Of a DNA stretch of 64,000 nt, positions 52,625 through 61,388 are shown in pieces. Location of the stretch: the NCBI RefSeq assembly GCF_002872335.1, contig NZ_NJAG01000022.1, positions 61,205 through 125,204 of the forward strand, in the 5' to 3' direction. How positions within the stretch are numbered: position 1 is the first letter of the stretch; every line of letters starts with the position of its first letter. The position numbers were made by a program, and so were the translations under genes. The notes beneath the pieces are model-generated. The model was given only the letters and a program-made list of their open reading frames with translations. It was not told the DNA's origin and ran no database searches. Source of the stretch: Siphonobacter sp. BAB-5405. Lineage in GTDB: Bacteria; Bacteroidota; Bacteroidia; Cytophagales; Spirosomataceae.

Positions 52625-53446
52625 TTAGGGCTGGAATGCACGTACTTTTTCCTCCTCCGATACCGTACGCTTCGGCTGATAAATCCCACCAATCACCCGT
52701 TCAATCCACCGCATCGGTACCACCTTTGGTAACCAGGCACCCACCCGGTTAATGAAACCCGGAATTACTTCGGCCTTTCCGGCAAACAACGCCCGAACCG
52801 CAAGCTCTGCTACTGCCTGAGGGGTCATATGGACCTTTGTTGCCGTTTTTTTAAGCGATTCACCCATTCGGGCCCGATCCACAAAGCCCGTATCCGTGCT
52901 GCCTGGACTAAGCATCGTAACCTGTACCGAAGAACCTCGTAGTTCATGACGTAAACCCCGGGTGAACGAAAGAATGAACGCTTTGGATGCGGCGTATACC
53001 GTTAAGTACGGAACCGTCTGATAAGCCGTGGTGCTACAGACATTCAGCAGATACGCCTTTGGTTGTTTTTTCAGAAGCGGTAAGAACGCATGGGTAATTT
53101 CCATTACTGCCCGAATGTTGACATTCACAACATCCAGTTGCTCCTGAATCGATAACTCTTCAAAACTTCCGTTAAGGCCAAAGCCCGCATTGTTCACCAG
53201 GATTTCCAGGTTAGAACCCACCTGTTGCTGCCAGACACGAAGCACCCGCAGAAAACCGGGCAGGGCCAAATCCAGCGTTAATACGTGGATGTTTACTCCA
53301 TAGGTTTTTCGTAACGCCTCAGCGGTTCGGTACAGTTTTTCTTCCTGCTGATCTACCAGTAGTAAATCGTAGTGCCGCTGAGCCAGCTGCTCGGCGATGG
53401 CTCGCCCAATCCCCTGAGCGGCTCCGGTAATCAATGCGTAGGGCAT
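52625..53446 (-). CDS. Short-chain dehydrogenase/reductase
   Basis: The protein has 273 residues, a classical SDR. The cofactor loop is ALITGAAQGIGRAIAEQLAQRHYDLLLVDQ, the stabilising NNAGFG is present, and the catalytic set is Ser in NVCSTTAYQTV with YAASK (Tyr and Lys). Substrate unknown; the C-terminal extension (GFINRVGAWLPKVVPMRWIERVIGGIY) resembles YqjQ/DltE-type SDRs. It lies 61 bases downstream of a PhyH dioxygenase gene on the same strand and is probably cotranscribed. Confidence 0.92.
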   Translation of the reverse strand: MPYALITGAAQGIGRAIAEQLAQRHYDLLLVDQQEEKLYRTAEALRKTYGVNIHVLTLDLALPGFLRVLRVWQQQVGSNLEILVNNAGFGLNGSFEELSIQEQLDVVNVNIRAVMEITHAFLPLLKKQPKAYLLNVCSTTAYQTVPYLTVYAASKAFILSFTRGLRHELRGSSVQVTMLSPGSTDTGFVDRARMGESLKKTATKVHMTPQAVAELAVRALFAGKAEVIPGFINRVGAWLPKVVPMRWIERVIGGIYQPKRTVSEEEKVRAFQP

Positions 53447-53507
53447 AGTTTCTTTTCCTAAGAATGTCGAACGGAAAGCAGTCCTCCGGTGGGGAGGACG
53501 GTTGAAA

Positions 53508-54377
53508 CTAACTCAGAAAACGAGCGAGGCCGGGTTGCCAGTTCTTCCATAAAGATCCACCCGGAAACGTAGGTTTAGGGAATTTCAGACTTCCCAGCGT
53601 ATGGTAAAAAGGCGTAGGACTTTCGGCGTGTTTGGGGCTGTAGGCTCCGGTAATGATGGGAATGTACATCACACGGCGGCGACTCCGCTCGCCGATGAAC
53701 GGTGACTGCTGAACACGGTGCCAGAGCCGGCCGTCGTGGATGGTTAAATCACCGGCTTCGATGTCAAAGCCGACTTCTTTGGGGTCGGGTTGGTTGTCGA
53801 TGAAGTATTTTTTGCGAAACAGGAGCTTCCAGATGCTTTGCTCATGCGTACCAGCCAGTACTCGCAAGCCTCCGTTGGATTGCGGGCAGTCGTCAAGGTG
53901 CAGGCCTACATTCAGCATAGGCTGGATGCGGGTTCCGAGAAACAAATCCCGTGGGCTGTCGGTATGCCAGCCTAGTTGTTTGAACTGGCTCGTGGGTGTA
54001 TTGACGTAGTGGTTGACGACTAAACCGTCTTTCTCATGTTCGCCGATACGGCCCTGGTAGGGGCCCAGTAATTCCAGCAGAAGTTGCAGGCGGGGATCTT
54101 TTAGAAAATCACCCAGGGTCTGACTGTAATGGGAAGTAAAGGCCAGCCGTTGAATCATCCGTTCGCCGCGTTCGTTTTCACCAAATTTCAGGGGTATCCC
54201 ATTGACCTTTTCCGTCTGGGTTTTCAGCAAATGATGCTCGACGCGGTTGACTTCCCGAATAAATTCCTGAACGGTAGCCCGATCAATGAACTGCTTGAAC
54301 TGAATGATTCCGTAGTGTTGAAAATAGCGACGCTGCTCGTCGGTAAGGGCGTTATTGAAAACGAATGTCTGATGCAT
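53508..54377 (-). CDS. Phytanoyl-CoA dioxygenase (PhyH) family protein
   Basis: The protein has 289 residues and a non-haem Fe(II)/2-oxoglutarate oxygenase fold. The iron site is visible as QLGWHTDSPRDLF (HxD) and GDLTIHDGRLWHRVQ (distal His), followed by RSRRRVMYIPII with the 2-oxoglutarate Arg. The N-terminus (LTDEQRRYFQHYGIIQFKQFIDR) is typical of the family. Substrate unknown. It precedes the SDR gene. A second PhyH gene at 62067 is only distantly similar. Confidence 0.9.
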   Translation of the reverse strand: MHQTFVFNNALTDEQRRYFQHYGIIQFKQFIDRATVQEFIREVNRVEHHLLKTQTEKVNGIPLKFGENERGERMIQRLAFTSHYSQTLGDFLKDPRLQLLLELLGPYQGRIGEHEKDGLVVNHYVNTPTSQFKQLGWHTDSPRDLFLGTRIQPMLNVGLHLDDCPQSNGGLRVLAGTHEQSIWKLLFRKKYFIDNQPDPKEVGFDIEAGDLTIHDGRLWHRVQQSPFIGERSRRRVMYIPIITGAYSPKHAESPTPFYHTLGSLKFPKPTFPGGSLWKNWQPGLARFLS

Positions 54378-54989
54378 GAGTCCTTGCTTTTGTGTGGAAT
54401 AAGAGACAATACATTCCTGACTCCTTCGGGGTGAAAGAGTGGGTATGAAGATTAGAAAGCAGGCTTACTTACAACACAAAGAGGAGCGGAGGCGGAGGTT
54501 AATGAAAACCAGTTCGTAGTTCGCTAACATAACGGGGCCTTTGATTGAATTACTGAGTCAAAGGAAAAGCAAGAATTGGATAAAGTCAATAGTATACTTA
54601 ATATATATATTTAGTAGAGTAATAAAAAATTTTAAGGGCCTGATTGTCAGAGGATCATGTCCTTGGATTTTTTTCAACAGGCTTAAAGCTTTAGGTTATT
54701 GTATAGAAAACTGCTTCCAGAAGAATCATTTGTCTTCAAAAGTTTTCATAAAACGATTAGATCAAGTGCTGAAGCAGGGAACTATATAGAGCCTTCAGCC
54801 TCATTACTTTTAGCAGGCGTAGTTCTCCCTTCATTTTTGGTAAAACTCCATTTTCGATACGGGTTGCACATCCTATAGGAGCGTTAAGGCTGATTCTTAT
54901 CCTTTTCCGCTTTCTTCTATGAAAAACTGAGTTGAAACCGCCAACTTGCTACTTTTCTTGGTAACGATAACCTTTTAAACATTTCAGTA
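54378..54989. other. 612-base gap without a supported gene
   Basis: The gap separates the divergent PhyH and GH92 genes. An open frame at 54541-54789 (plus) starts with TTG, has AT-rich codons and no recognisable pattern, so I do not call it. The central part (54590-54790) is distinctly AT rich. No tRNA or promoter match was found; a TACTTTTC near 54948 is a weak -7 candidate for GH92. Confidence 0.5.
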
Positions 54990-57278
54990 ATGATACGCTC
55001 TTGTCTGCTTGGTCTGATGGGCCTGTCGATGCTTACGGCAACGGCCCAGGAAGTGACCAAGGTAGCCGAACCCGTAGAGTGGGTGAATACGCTCATGGGC
55101 ACCCAGTCCAAATACAGCCTGTCCACCGGAAATACGTATCCCGCCATTGCTCTGCCCTGGGGGATGAATTTCTGGATGCCACAAACCGGCAAAATGGGCG
55201 ATGGCTGGGCCTATACCTACGATTCGGATAAAATTCGCGGCTTCAAGCAAACGCACCAGCCGAGTCCCTGGATCAATGATTACGGTCAGTTTGCCATCAT
55301 GCCTACGACGGGTAAGCTGCGTTTCGATCAGGACGAGCGGGCGAGCTGGTTTTCGCATAAGTCAGAGGTTGCTAAGCCCTATTATTATAAAGTCTACTTG
55401 GCAGACCACGACGTAACGACTGAAATTGCTCCCACCGAACGGGCCGCCGCTTTACAGTTTACGTTCCCCAAAAGCGAAGAATCCCGCGTAGTGATTGACG
55501 CCCTTGACAAAGGTTCATACGTGAAAATTATTCCCGGTGAGAACAAGATCATCGGTTACACGACAAAGAACAGTGGTGGTGTACCCGCCAATTTCAAAAA
55601 CTACTTCGTTATTCAATTCGACCGCCCCTTTGCCAATACGGCCGTTTGGAGTGGTAAGAACGTAGTCAATAATCAGCTCGAAGTAAAAGATAATCACGTT
55701 GGAGCGGTGGTTGGTTTTATGACCAAAAAGGGTGAAAAAGTATACGCCCGCGTGGCTTCTTCGTTCATCAGTCCTGAACAAGCCGAACTGAACCTGAAAG
55801 AAATCGGTAAGGATGATTTCACGACGGTAAAGGAAAAAGCCCGCAAAATCTGGAATCAGGAAATGAGCCGACTAACTGTAGAAGGCGGATCCGTGGATCA
55901 AACGCGGACGTTCTATTCCTGTCTGTACCGTTCGATGCTGTTCCCCCGCAAGTTCTACGAACTTGATGCGTCGGGCAAAGTGATGCACTACAGTCCGTAC
56001 AACGGTCAGGTATTGCCGGGTTACATGTTCACGGACAATGGTTTCTGGGATACCTTCCGAGCCCAGTTTCCTTTCTTTAACCTGATGTACCCGACGATGA
56101 ACGGTCACATCATGGAAGGGCTGGCCAATGCCTACAAAGAAAGCGGCTTCCTGCCCGAGTGGGCCAGTCCCGGTCACCGCGACTGTATGATTGGCTCGAA
56201 TTCCGCTTCACTCATTGCCGATGCGTACCTGAAAGGAGCCCGTGGTTTCGACATTAATACGCTGTACGAAGGGATCCTGAAAAATACTCAGAATGAAGGC
56301 CCGCTCAGCTCAGTAGGACGGAAGGGTGTGAAGTACTACAACGAATTAGGCTACGTTCCTTACGACGTAAAAATCAACGAAAATGCGGCCCGTACGCTCG
56401 AGTACGCCTACGACGACTTTACCATCTATCAGTTGGCGAAAGCCCTGAAACGTCCCCAGACCGAGATTGATCTGTTTGCCAAACGCAGTCAGAACTACCG
56501 GAACCTGTTTGATCCTGAAACCAAACTGATGCGGGGTAAAAACAAGGACGGTAAATTCCAGTCGCCGTTTAATCCCTTCAAATGGGGTGATGCCTTTACG
56601 GAAGGCAATAGCTGGCACTATACCTGGTCCGTCTTCCATGATGTACAGGGATTGGCCGATCTGATGGGCGGTAAGAAAGCGTTCGTCAATATGCTGGATT
56701 CCGTATTCGTGGTACCCCCGATTTTTGACGATTCGTATTACGGACAGGTGATCCACGAAATTCGCGAGATGCAGATTATGAACATGGGGAATTACGCTCA
56801 CGGTAACCAGCCTATTCAGCACATGATTTACCTGTACAACTACGCGGGCGAACCCTGGAAAGCTCAGTACTGGCTCCGCGAAGTAATGGAACGCATGTAC
56901 AAGCCTACGCCCGACGGATACTGCGGCGATGAAGACAACGGTCAGACATCGGCCTGGTACGTATTCTCTTCACTGGGCTTTTATCCCGTATGCCCCGGTA
57001 CGGATCAATACGTGGTAGGAACGCCGCTGTTCAAGAAAGCAACGATTCAGTTGGAAAATGGCAAGAAAGTCCTGATTACGGCTCCGAATAACACGGACGA
57101 AACCCGATACATTCAGTCCTTGAACGTGAACGGAAAAGCGTACAGCAAAAACTGGCTGAGCCACGACGAACTCATGAAAGGGGCTACGCTGAACTTCCAG
57201 ATGTCAACCAAACCGAACCAGAAACGCGGTACGGCGGATGCGGATGCTCCGTATTCGTTCTCGACGGCGAAGAAGTAG
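54990..57278 (+). CDS. GH92 family alpha-mannosidase
   Basis: The protein has 762 residues with a signal peptide (about 1-19, ending ATAQ). GH92 enzymes are calcium-dependent exo-alpha-mannosidases that trim mannans and N-glycans. Characteristic segments are VEWVNTLMGTQSKYSLSTGNTYPAIALPWGMNFWMPQTG, RGFKQTHQPSPWINDYGQFAIMP, DNGFWDTFRAQFPFFNLMYP, HGNQPIQHMIYLYNYAGEPWKAQYWLREVM and GYCGDEDNGQTSAWYVFSSLGFYPVCPG, the last containing the acidic catalytic region. It stands alone and ends at a terminator. It may act with the nearby SusCD locus, but is 10 kb away. Confidence 0.95.
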   Translation: MIRSCLLGLMGLSMLTATAQEVTKVAEPVEWVNTLMGTQSKYSLSTGNTYPAIALPWGMNFWMPQTGKMGDGWAYTYDSDKIRGFKQTHQPSPWINDYGQFAIMPTTGKLRFDQDERASWFSHKSEVAKPYYYKVYLADHDVTTEIAPTERAAALQFTFPKSEESRVVIDALDKGSYVKIIPGENKIIGYTTKNSGGVPANFKNYFVIQFDRPFANTAVWSGKNVVNNQLEVKDNHVGAVVGFMTKKGEKVYARVASSFISPEQAELNLKEIGKDDFTTVKEKARKIWNQEMSRLTVEGGSVDQTRTFYSCLYRSMLFPRKFYELDASGKVMHYSPYNGQVLPGYMFTDNGFWDTFRAQFPFFNLMYPTMNGHIMEGLANAYKESGFLPEWASPGHRDCMIGSNSASLIADAYLKGARGFDINTLYEGILKNTQNEGPLSSVGRKGVKYYNELGYVPYDVKINENAARTLEYAYDDFTIYQLAKALKRPQTEIDLFAKRSQNYRNLFDPETKLMRGKNKDGKFQSPFNPFKWGDAFTEGNSWHYTWSVFHDVQGLADLMGGKKAFVNMLDSVFVVPPIFDDSYYGQVIHEIREMQIMNMGNYAHGNQPIQHMIYLYNYAGEPWKAQYWLREVMERMYKPTPDGYCGDEDNGQTSAWYVFSSLGFYPVCPGTDQYVVGTPLFKKATIQLENGKKVLITAPNNTDETRYIQSLNVNGKAYSKNWLSHDELMKGATLNFQMSTKPNQKRGTADADAPYSFSTAKK

Positions 57279-57317
57279 TGCTTCGTTGAAAGTATCTTAC
57301 TACTACAATTGATTTTT

Positions 57318-57365
57318 AACCACAGCATTCCCTGCGTTTTCACCGGGTATGCTGTGGTTATTGTT
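57318..57365. terminator. Bidirectional terminator between GH92 and rtcB
   Basis: AACCACAGCAT (57318-57328) pairs with ATGCTGTGGTT (57349-57359), with additional CCC/GGG pairs inside, then ATTGTTTT. Confidence 0.8.
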
Positions 57366-57370
57366 TTAGA

Positions 57371-57418
57371 GAGGAGCTTGAAAAAGATTGAAACTTAAAA
57401 TCCTTTCAAACCTGCTCC
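57371..57418. repeat. Mirror-word repeat downstream of rtcB
   Basis: GGAGCTTGAAA-type and ATTGAAA words on the left are answered by TTTCAAACCTGCTCC on the right. The word theme (TTGAAAAAG/CTTTCAAA) matches the spacer at 30005-30104. Confidence 0.5.
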
Positions 57419-57420
57419 AA

Positions 57421-58941
57421 CTAATCCTCCGCCTTCTCCCGGCCATCCGCCATCCGGACGATTTTCGGGGAAAACTTCGCCAGTACTTCTACTAATTCCG
57501 ACTGAGCCGCCATCACCTGTTCCAGGTTTTTGTAGGCCATAGGAGCCTCATCAAGGTCACCGCCCAAGAGCGTAACGCCCGCCATTTCCAGAGCTTTCTG
57601 TACGTCTTTTTTCTGAATCGTCTGGAATGCTTTCGTACGGGACATGAGTCGTCCGGCCCCGTGCGAAGCCGAGTTCAACGATTCCGGAAATCCCTTGCCT
57701 CGTACTACGTAACCCGGTTGCGTCATCGAACCCGGAATAATACCCAGGTCGTTTAGACCCGCGGGCGTAGCTCCCTTACGGTGTACGATCACCTCCCGAC
57801 CATTGGCCAGTTTTTCCTTCCAGGCGAAGTTGTGGTGGTTTTCCACCATGACCAGCGGCGATTGGTTCAGAGCTTTAGCTATCTTGTTATGAATCTCGTG
57901 GTGATTGGCCGAAGCATAATCCCCTGCCAGATTCATGGCAATCCAGTATTCCTGTCCTTCCTCCGAATCCAGATCCAGCCAGGCCAGGTGTTGGGCTTCT
58001 TTAGGTAACTTGGTTTTCTGCATCGCCAGTTTCGAGTAATAGTTAGCGATGTTGCCCCCAAATCCACGCGAACCCGAGTGCGACAGCAGGGCCAGATACC
58101 AGCCCGCCGGTAAGAGGTCGTCAGACAATACCTCCAGTTCGCCCCATTCCACGAAGTGATTGCCGGTACCCGAGGTACCCAACTGTCGGTACGCTTTATC
58201 GCGTAATTCCCGAATAGGTTTGGTCGCGTTCCATTCCGGACGTTCAAACAGCGTATCGTCAAACTTCTTCCGCGATTCCGAGCCCATTCCAAAGTGCGTA
58301 TGGTCACCCAGCAGTGTTTTCAGGACTTTCGGCTGGTTTTGTATCATACTAGCCGGTAGATCTAATACACTCAGGCACATCCGGCAGGCAATATCTACCC
58401 CAACAGCGTAGGGAATCACCGTATTTGCCGTTGTTGCCAGTACGCCACCAATGGGCAAACCGTAACCCTGGTGAGCATCGGGCATTAAGGCTCCCGCCTG
58501 AGCAATGGGCAGTTGCATCGCCGTCTGCATCTGGTTGAGGGCACCCTGCTCGATTTGACTGGCCCCGTAAATGTGATAGGGCAGAGGCTCGTCCCGTAGG
58601 ATAAACTCCCGGGTGGTTTGTCCCGGCAGAGCGGGAAGTTCGTATACGGGTGTACGGGCGGCTTCAGCGGTAATCAGGCCCTGAGCGTATTCCGTCAGTG
58701 GAATCGCCGTACCTGCATCGACCAGCTTCTTGACGGCTACGCCCAGATTAGTCAGTTTATTTCGGGAAAACGCAAACTTCTTTGGATTCTCCAGCAGTTG
58801 AGCCAGCAGGGTCAGTACTTTATCTCTGGAATAAACGCCGTTCGAAATCAAGCCGTTGCCAACGCGAAGAAACTGCTTTTGCAGCTCCTCCTGAGTAATC
58901 CCCAGGGCTTGTAAATCGGCCTGGGTTAAGAGAGTTTCCAT
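57421..58941 (-). CDS. rtcB: RtcB-family RNA ligase
   Basis: RtcB joins RNA ends with 2',3'-cyclic phosphate or 3'-phosphate to 5'-OH ends using GTP and Mn, and repairs tRNAs cut by ribotoxins. The protein has 506 residues. The core is clear: GALMPDAHQGYGLPIGGVLATTANTVIPYAVGVDIACRM (metal Asp/Cys region), GTSGTGNHFVEWGEL, LSHSGSRGFGGNIANYYSKLA, MVENHHNFAW and the guanylylated-His region LNSASHGAGRLMSRTKAFQTI. About 100 N-terminal residues precede the core, longer than in E. coli. No prfH-type release factor gene is adjacent. A terminator lies only 24 bases upstream of its ATG, see the attenuator entry. Confidence 0.94.
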   Translation of the reverse strand: METLLTQADLQALGITQEELQKQFLRVGNGLISNGVYSRDKVLTLLAQLLENPKKFAFSRNKLTNLGVAVKKLVDAGTAIPLTEYAQGLITAEAARTPVYELPALPGQTTREFILRDEPLPYHIYGASQIEQGALNQMQTAMQLPIAQAGALMPDAHQGYGLPIGGVLATTANTVIPYAVGVDIACRMCLSVLDLPASMIQNQPKVLKTLLGDHTHFGMGSESRKKFDDTLFERPEWNATKPIRELRDKAYRQLGTSGTGNHFVEWGELEVLSDDLLPAGWYLALLSHSGSRGFGGNIANYYSKLAMQKTKLPKEAQHLAWLDLDSEEGQEYWIAMNLAGDYASANHHEIHNKIAKALNQSPLVMVENHHNFAWKEKLANGREVIVHRKGATPAGLNDLGIIPGSMTQPGYVVRGKGFPESLNSASHGAGRLMSRTKAFQTIQKKDVQKALEMAGVTLLGGDLDEAPMAYKNLEQVMAAQSELVEVLAKFSPKIVRMADGREKAED

Positions 58942-58964
58942 GGTTGTAAGGATTGGTGGAAAAT

Positions 58965-59054
58965 AAAAAAGCCCGGAACACGCGGTTCCGGGCTATATAG
59001 GGATACTTAGGCCTAAGTCATCCGTTGAGTTGCTAGCTCATTCGCCCGGAACCG
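58965..59054 (-). promoter_or_regulatory. Candidate transcription attenuator of rtcB
   Basis: On the minus strand, AGCCCGGAAC (58994-58985), a five-base loop, GTTCCGGGCT (58979-58970) and TTTTTT form a strong intrinsic terminator upstream of rtcB. Its 5' arm plus loop, GCCCGGAACCG (58993-58983), is exactly complementary over 11 bases to CGGTTCCGGGC in the upstream leader (59054-59044). That pairing would prevent the terminator. The intervening 50 bases fold on themselves around ACTTAGGCCTAAGT. The pairing strand lies in the last codons of a small leader ORF. Confidence 0.65.
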
Positions 59055-59137
59055 TCACGATCCTTCCGTCCAAAATCTGGGGCCAGACTTTGACGTTGGG
59101 ACATTTCGAAACGGTATGCTTGAGCGATTTTTTGCAT
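59033..59137 (-). CDS. Candidate rtcB leader peptide (34 residues)
   Basis: The ORF starts at the ATG 59137-59135, five bases after a predicted transcription start, and ends with TAG at 59035-59033. The product starts MQKIAQAYRFEMSQRQSL and ends GRKDRDGSGRMS. It has five Arg, five Ser and four Gln, but no run of one amino acid. It shows no known domain. Its codons 28-31 encode the antiterminator strand, so translation would decide which RNA structure forms. Whether it is translated is inference. Confidence 0.5.
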   Translation of the reverse strand: MQKIAQAYRFEMSQRQSLAPDFGRKDRDGSGRMS

Positions 59138-59145
59138 TGCGGAGG

Positions 59146-59174
59146 CAAAGATTGCTGTTTTTTTACATTTCCAA
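59146..59174 (-). promoter_or_regulatory. Candidate promoter of the rtcB leader
   Basis: On the minus strand TTG (59174-59172) is followed after 18 bases by AATCTTTG (59153-59146), one mismatch from TAnnTTTG. Transcription would begin near 59142. Confidence 0.45.
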
Positions 59175-59236
59175 AAAACTCAGTTTTAATTTTTTGTGAA
59201 GACTTCTGATCGCCGTATGTTCTTGCTAACCAAGGT

Positions 59237-59911
59237 TTACTTTTGAAGATCAGCCTTTAATTTATGGGGTGTGGAATTTTCAGGAGCAGCCATCCGGAAA
59301 CTATTGGTTTTCGCGGCCAGTCCATCGCCATCTTTAATAATACGCCCCGAACCCACCGGAATAAGCACATCATTAGGGTCCGTTTTGGCTTTCATGATCA
59401 GGGCAGTTTGTAGATTTTTAATACCTTTATCCGTTAATTCACCCGAAAAAATCCGGATTTGCGTAGCCGTATACGGATCTTCGTCGCCGTCCTCTGAGTG
59501 GCTAACGATTTCAGAAAAGAGCGTAAACTTGTTCACCGAACCCGCCAGAAAAGCCCCTTGCCCCGAGCCATTCGTACTGCCTTTCAAATCAACTTTTACG
59601 CTTAGATTTTCCTGATCCTGGTTTGAAAACCGGATTTTCAGGTCTTCAAATTCGTACCCGGTTTCGTAGGAATCCTCCTCCCCGTACGGACTTACCAATT
59701 CGTGCGGGGAGGAAAGGTAAATTCCTTCAATAACGGGAGGGGTGGTACCCTCGTTGAGATTCAGGCCCCGACTTCGAAGCTCATCGATCATTTCCTTTGA
59801 AACCAGATTCTGGATGTTTTCGGAGAAACCCTTGCCGACTTCCTCTTCTTTTTTACAGCTTAGCGTCAGACCGAGTAGGGCAGCGATTACGGCGTAATGC
59901 AGTTTTTTCAT
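59237..59911 (-). CDS. Lipoprotein of unknown function
   Basis: The protein has 224 residues from the ATG at 59911 (MKKLHYAVIAALLGLTLSC); the open frame back to 60070 adds 53 residues without family character before the signal peptide. The mature part is acidic and soluble (KKEEEVGKGFSENIQNLVSKEMIDELRSRGLNL), then a beta-rich region (EGIYLSSPHELVSPYGEEDSYETGYEFEDLKIRFSNQ). No family recognised. It is divergent from the two-component system and could be under its control. Confidence 0.75.
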   Translation of the reverse strand: MKKLHYAVIAALLGLTLSCKKEEEVGKGFSENIQNLVSKEMIDELRSRGLNLNEGTTPPVIEGIYLSSPHELVSPYGEEDSYETGYEFEDLKIRFSNQDQENLSVKVDLKGSTNGSGQGAFLAGSVNKFTLFSEIVSHSEDGDEDPYTATQIRIFSGELTDKGIKNLQTALIMKAKTDPNDVLIPVGSGRIIKDGDGLAAKTNSFRMAAPENSTPHKLKADLQK

Positions 59912-60090
59912 GATAAAACGGAAATTAAGGATTGAAGGTTGAACTGAACGATTAGTCGCACAATCGAAGGCAAGGGAAACAGGAGGGCGTAATTTTTTGC
60001 GGAAAGAATTCGGTTGAGTCCATATCCAATGATCCGGTACTGAAGACGTTAATGAAATGTTAAGGTTCAAAAGCCTGACGGATTCCGTGT

Positions 60091-60098
60091 TACTTTTG
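60091..60098 (+). promoter_or_regulatory. -7 box abutting the histidine kinase start codon
   Basis: TACTTTTG matches TAnnTTTG exactly and ends four bases before the ATG, the same geometry as at purK. A leaderless mRNA is predicted. The -33 element is not clear. Confidence 0.55.
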
Positions 60099-60102
60099 TC
60101 CT

Positions 60103-61368
60103 ATGTCTAGTCGTACGCTTCGCATATTCACCCTGTTATCCGTGCTCCTGTTGCTCGGACTGGCTCTGGTGCAGTTTTACTGGTTTCGGAAGGCGTATCA
60201 GTTGGAAGACCGTGACTTTGACCAGCGGGTGACGACAGCTTTACGCGTGGTGTGTCGCCGGATGATTGACTACAACAATCGGCCGAATGCTCTGCCGATT
60301 CGCCCAGTGGAACGGGTAACGGCTAACTATTACACCGTACAGATCAACGATCAGATGGACCCTTCCGCTCTGGAGGTCTTTCTGCGACAGGAGTTTTCCC
60401 GGCACGATCTGAAAGCCAACTTTGAATACGGCATCTACGACTGCGAACAAAGCCAGATTCAGTATGGCGGATTTGTGTGCCATACCCCCAATTGCGACGC
60501 TACGAAAGCGGCTAAGTTTTCCTTTCCTAAAGTATCCGGTCAGAATTACTACTTCGGCGTTTACTTTCCCGAGAAGCGGGGATATGTACTGGATGAGCTT
60601 AAACTCTGGACGATTTCATCCATCGCCGTTCTGCTGGTTATTCTCTTTTTCAGTTATGCTTTATACGTTATTTTCAAACAGAAGAGACTATCGGAATTAC
60701 AGACCGATTTTGTCAATAACCTGACGCACGAATTCAAAACGCCCCTTTCGACGATCTTGATTTCGACCGATGTATTGTCCCGGCCCAACCAGACCAGCGA
60801 GCGGCTGGCCAGTTACGCGGGCATTATTCGAAAGGAAGCACTGCGTTTGAAACAGCAGGTAGATACGGTGCTACAGACGGCTCAGAGTCAGCAACAAAGC
60901 CTGCATCTGGAAAGGGTAGAAGTTCACACCACCTTACACGAGTTACTGGAACGATTGGAACCCCGTATTCAGGCTGAACAGGGGACGCTTACTGTGGCTC
61001 TGGAAGCCACGCAAACGCAAATTCGGGTGGATGTGCTTCATTTTACCAATACCCTGCATAATTTGCTCGACAACGCGATTAAATACTCCGCTCCGGCTCC
61101 GGCATTGCTGATTCGTACCCGCAACGAAAAGCAACACCTGTACATTGAAATTGAAGACCAGGGGATTGGTATTCCCAAAGAATACCAGACCCGCCTGTTC
61201 GACAAATTCTTTCGCGTGCCTACCGGCAACGTACACAACGTCAAAGGCTTCGGCCTGGGTCTGTATTATGTAAAAACCATGACGGAAGCCATGGACGGGA
61301 AGGTACGGGTAGACAGCGAAGCCGGGCAGGGAAGTCGCTTTACTTTAATCTATCCGCTGATTGGATAG
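60103..61368 (+). CDS. Sensor histidine kinase
   Basis: The protein has 421 residues. Two membrane spans (about 7-27 and 169-190) enclose a periplasmic sensor domain with several cysteines (CRRM, DCEQSQ, FVCHTPNC), possibly disulphide-bonded. There is no HAMP domain. The H-box is DFVNNLTHEFKTPLSTILISTDVL, and the ATPase domain shows LHNLLDNAIKYS (N-box), IEIEDQGIGIPKEYQTRLFDKFFRV (G1/F) and GFGLGLYYVKTMTEAMDGKV (G2). It forms a pair with the response regulator gene 20 bases downstream. The signal is unknown. Confidence 0.94.
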   Translation: MSSRTLRIFTLLSVLLLLGLALVQFYWFRKAYQLEDRDFDQRVTTALRVVCRRMIDYNNRPNALPIRPVERVTANYYTVQINDQMDPSALEVFLRQEFSRHDLKANFEYGIYDCEQSQIQYGGFVCHTPNCDATKAAKFSFPKVSGQNYYFGVYFPEKRGYVLDELKLWTISSIAVLLVILFFSYALYVIFKQKRLSELQTDFVNNLTHEFKTPLSTILISTDVLSRPNQTSERLASYAGIIRKEALRLKQQVDTVLQTAQSQQQSLHLERVEVHTTLHELLERLEPRIQAEQGTLTVALEATQTQIRVDVLHFTNTLHNLLDNAIKYSAPAPALLIRTRNEKQHLYIEIEDQGIGIPKEYQTRLFDKFFRVPTGNVHNVKGFGLGLYYVKTMTEAMDGKVRVDSEAGQGSRFTLIYPLIG

Positions 61369-61388
61369 GGAATCAATGGCAGCAACGA

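Noticed and set aside
54541..54789. 82-codon plus-strand ORF before GH92
   Set aside because: TTG start, AT-rich codons, no family character and no promoter; could be a decayed gene but nothing supports it.
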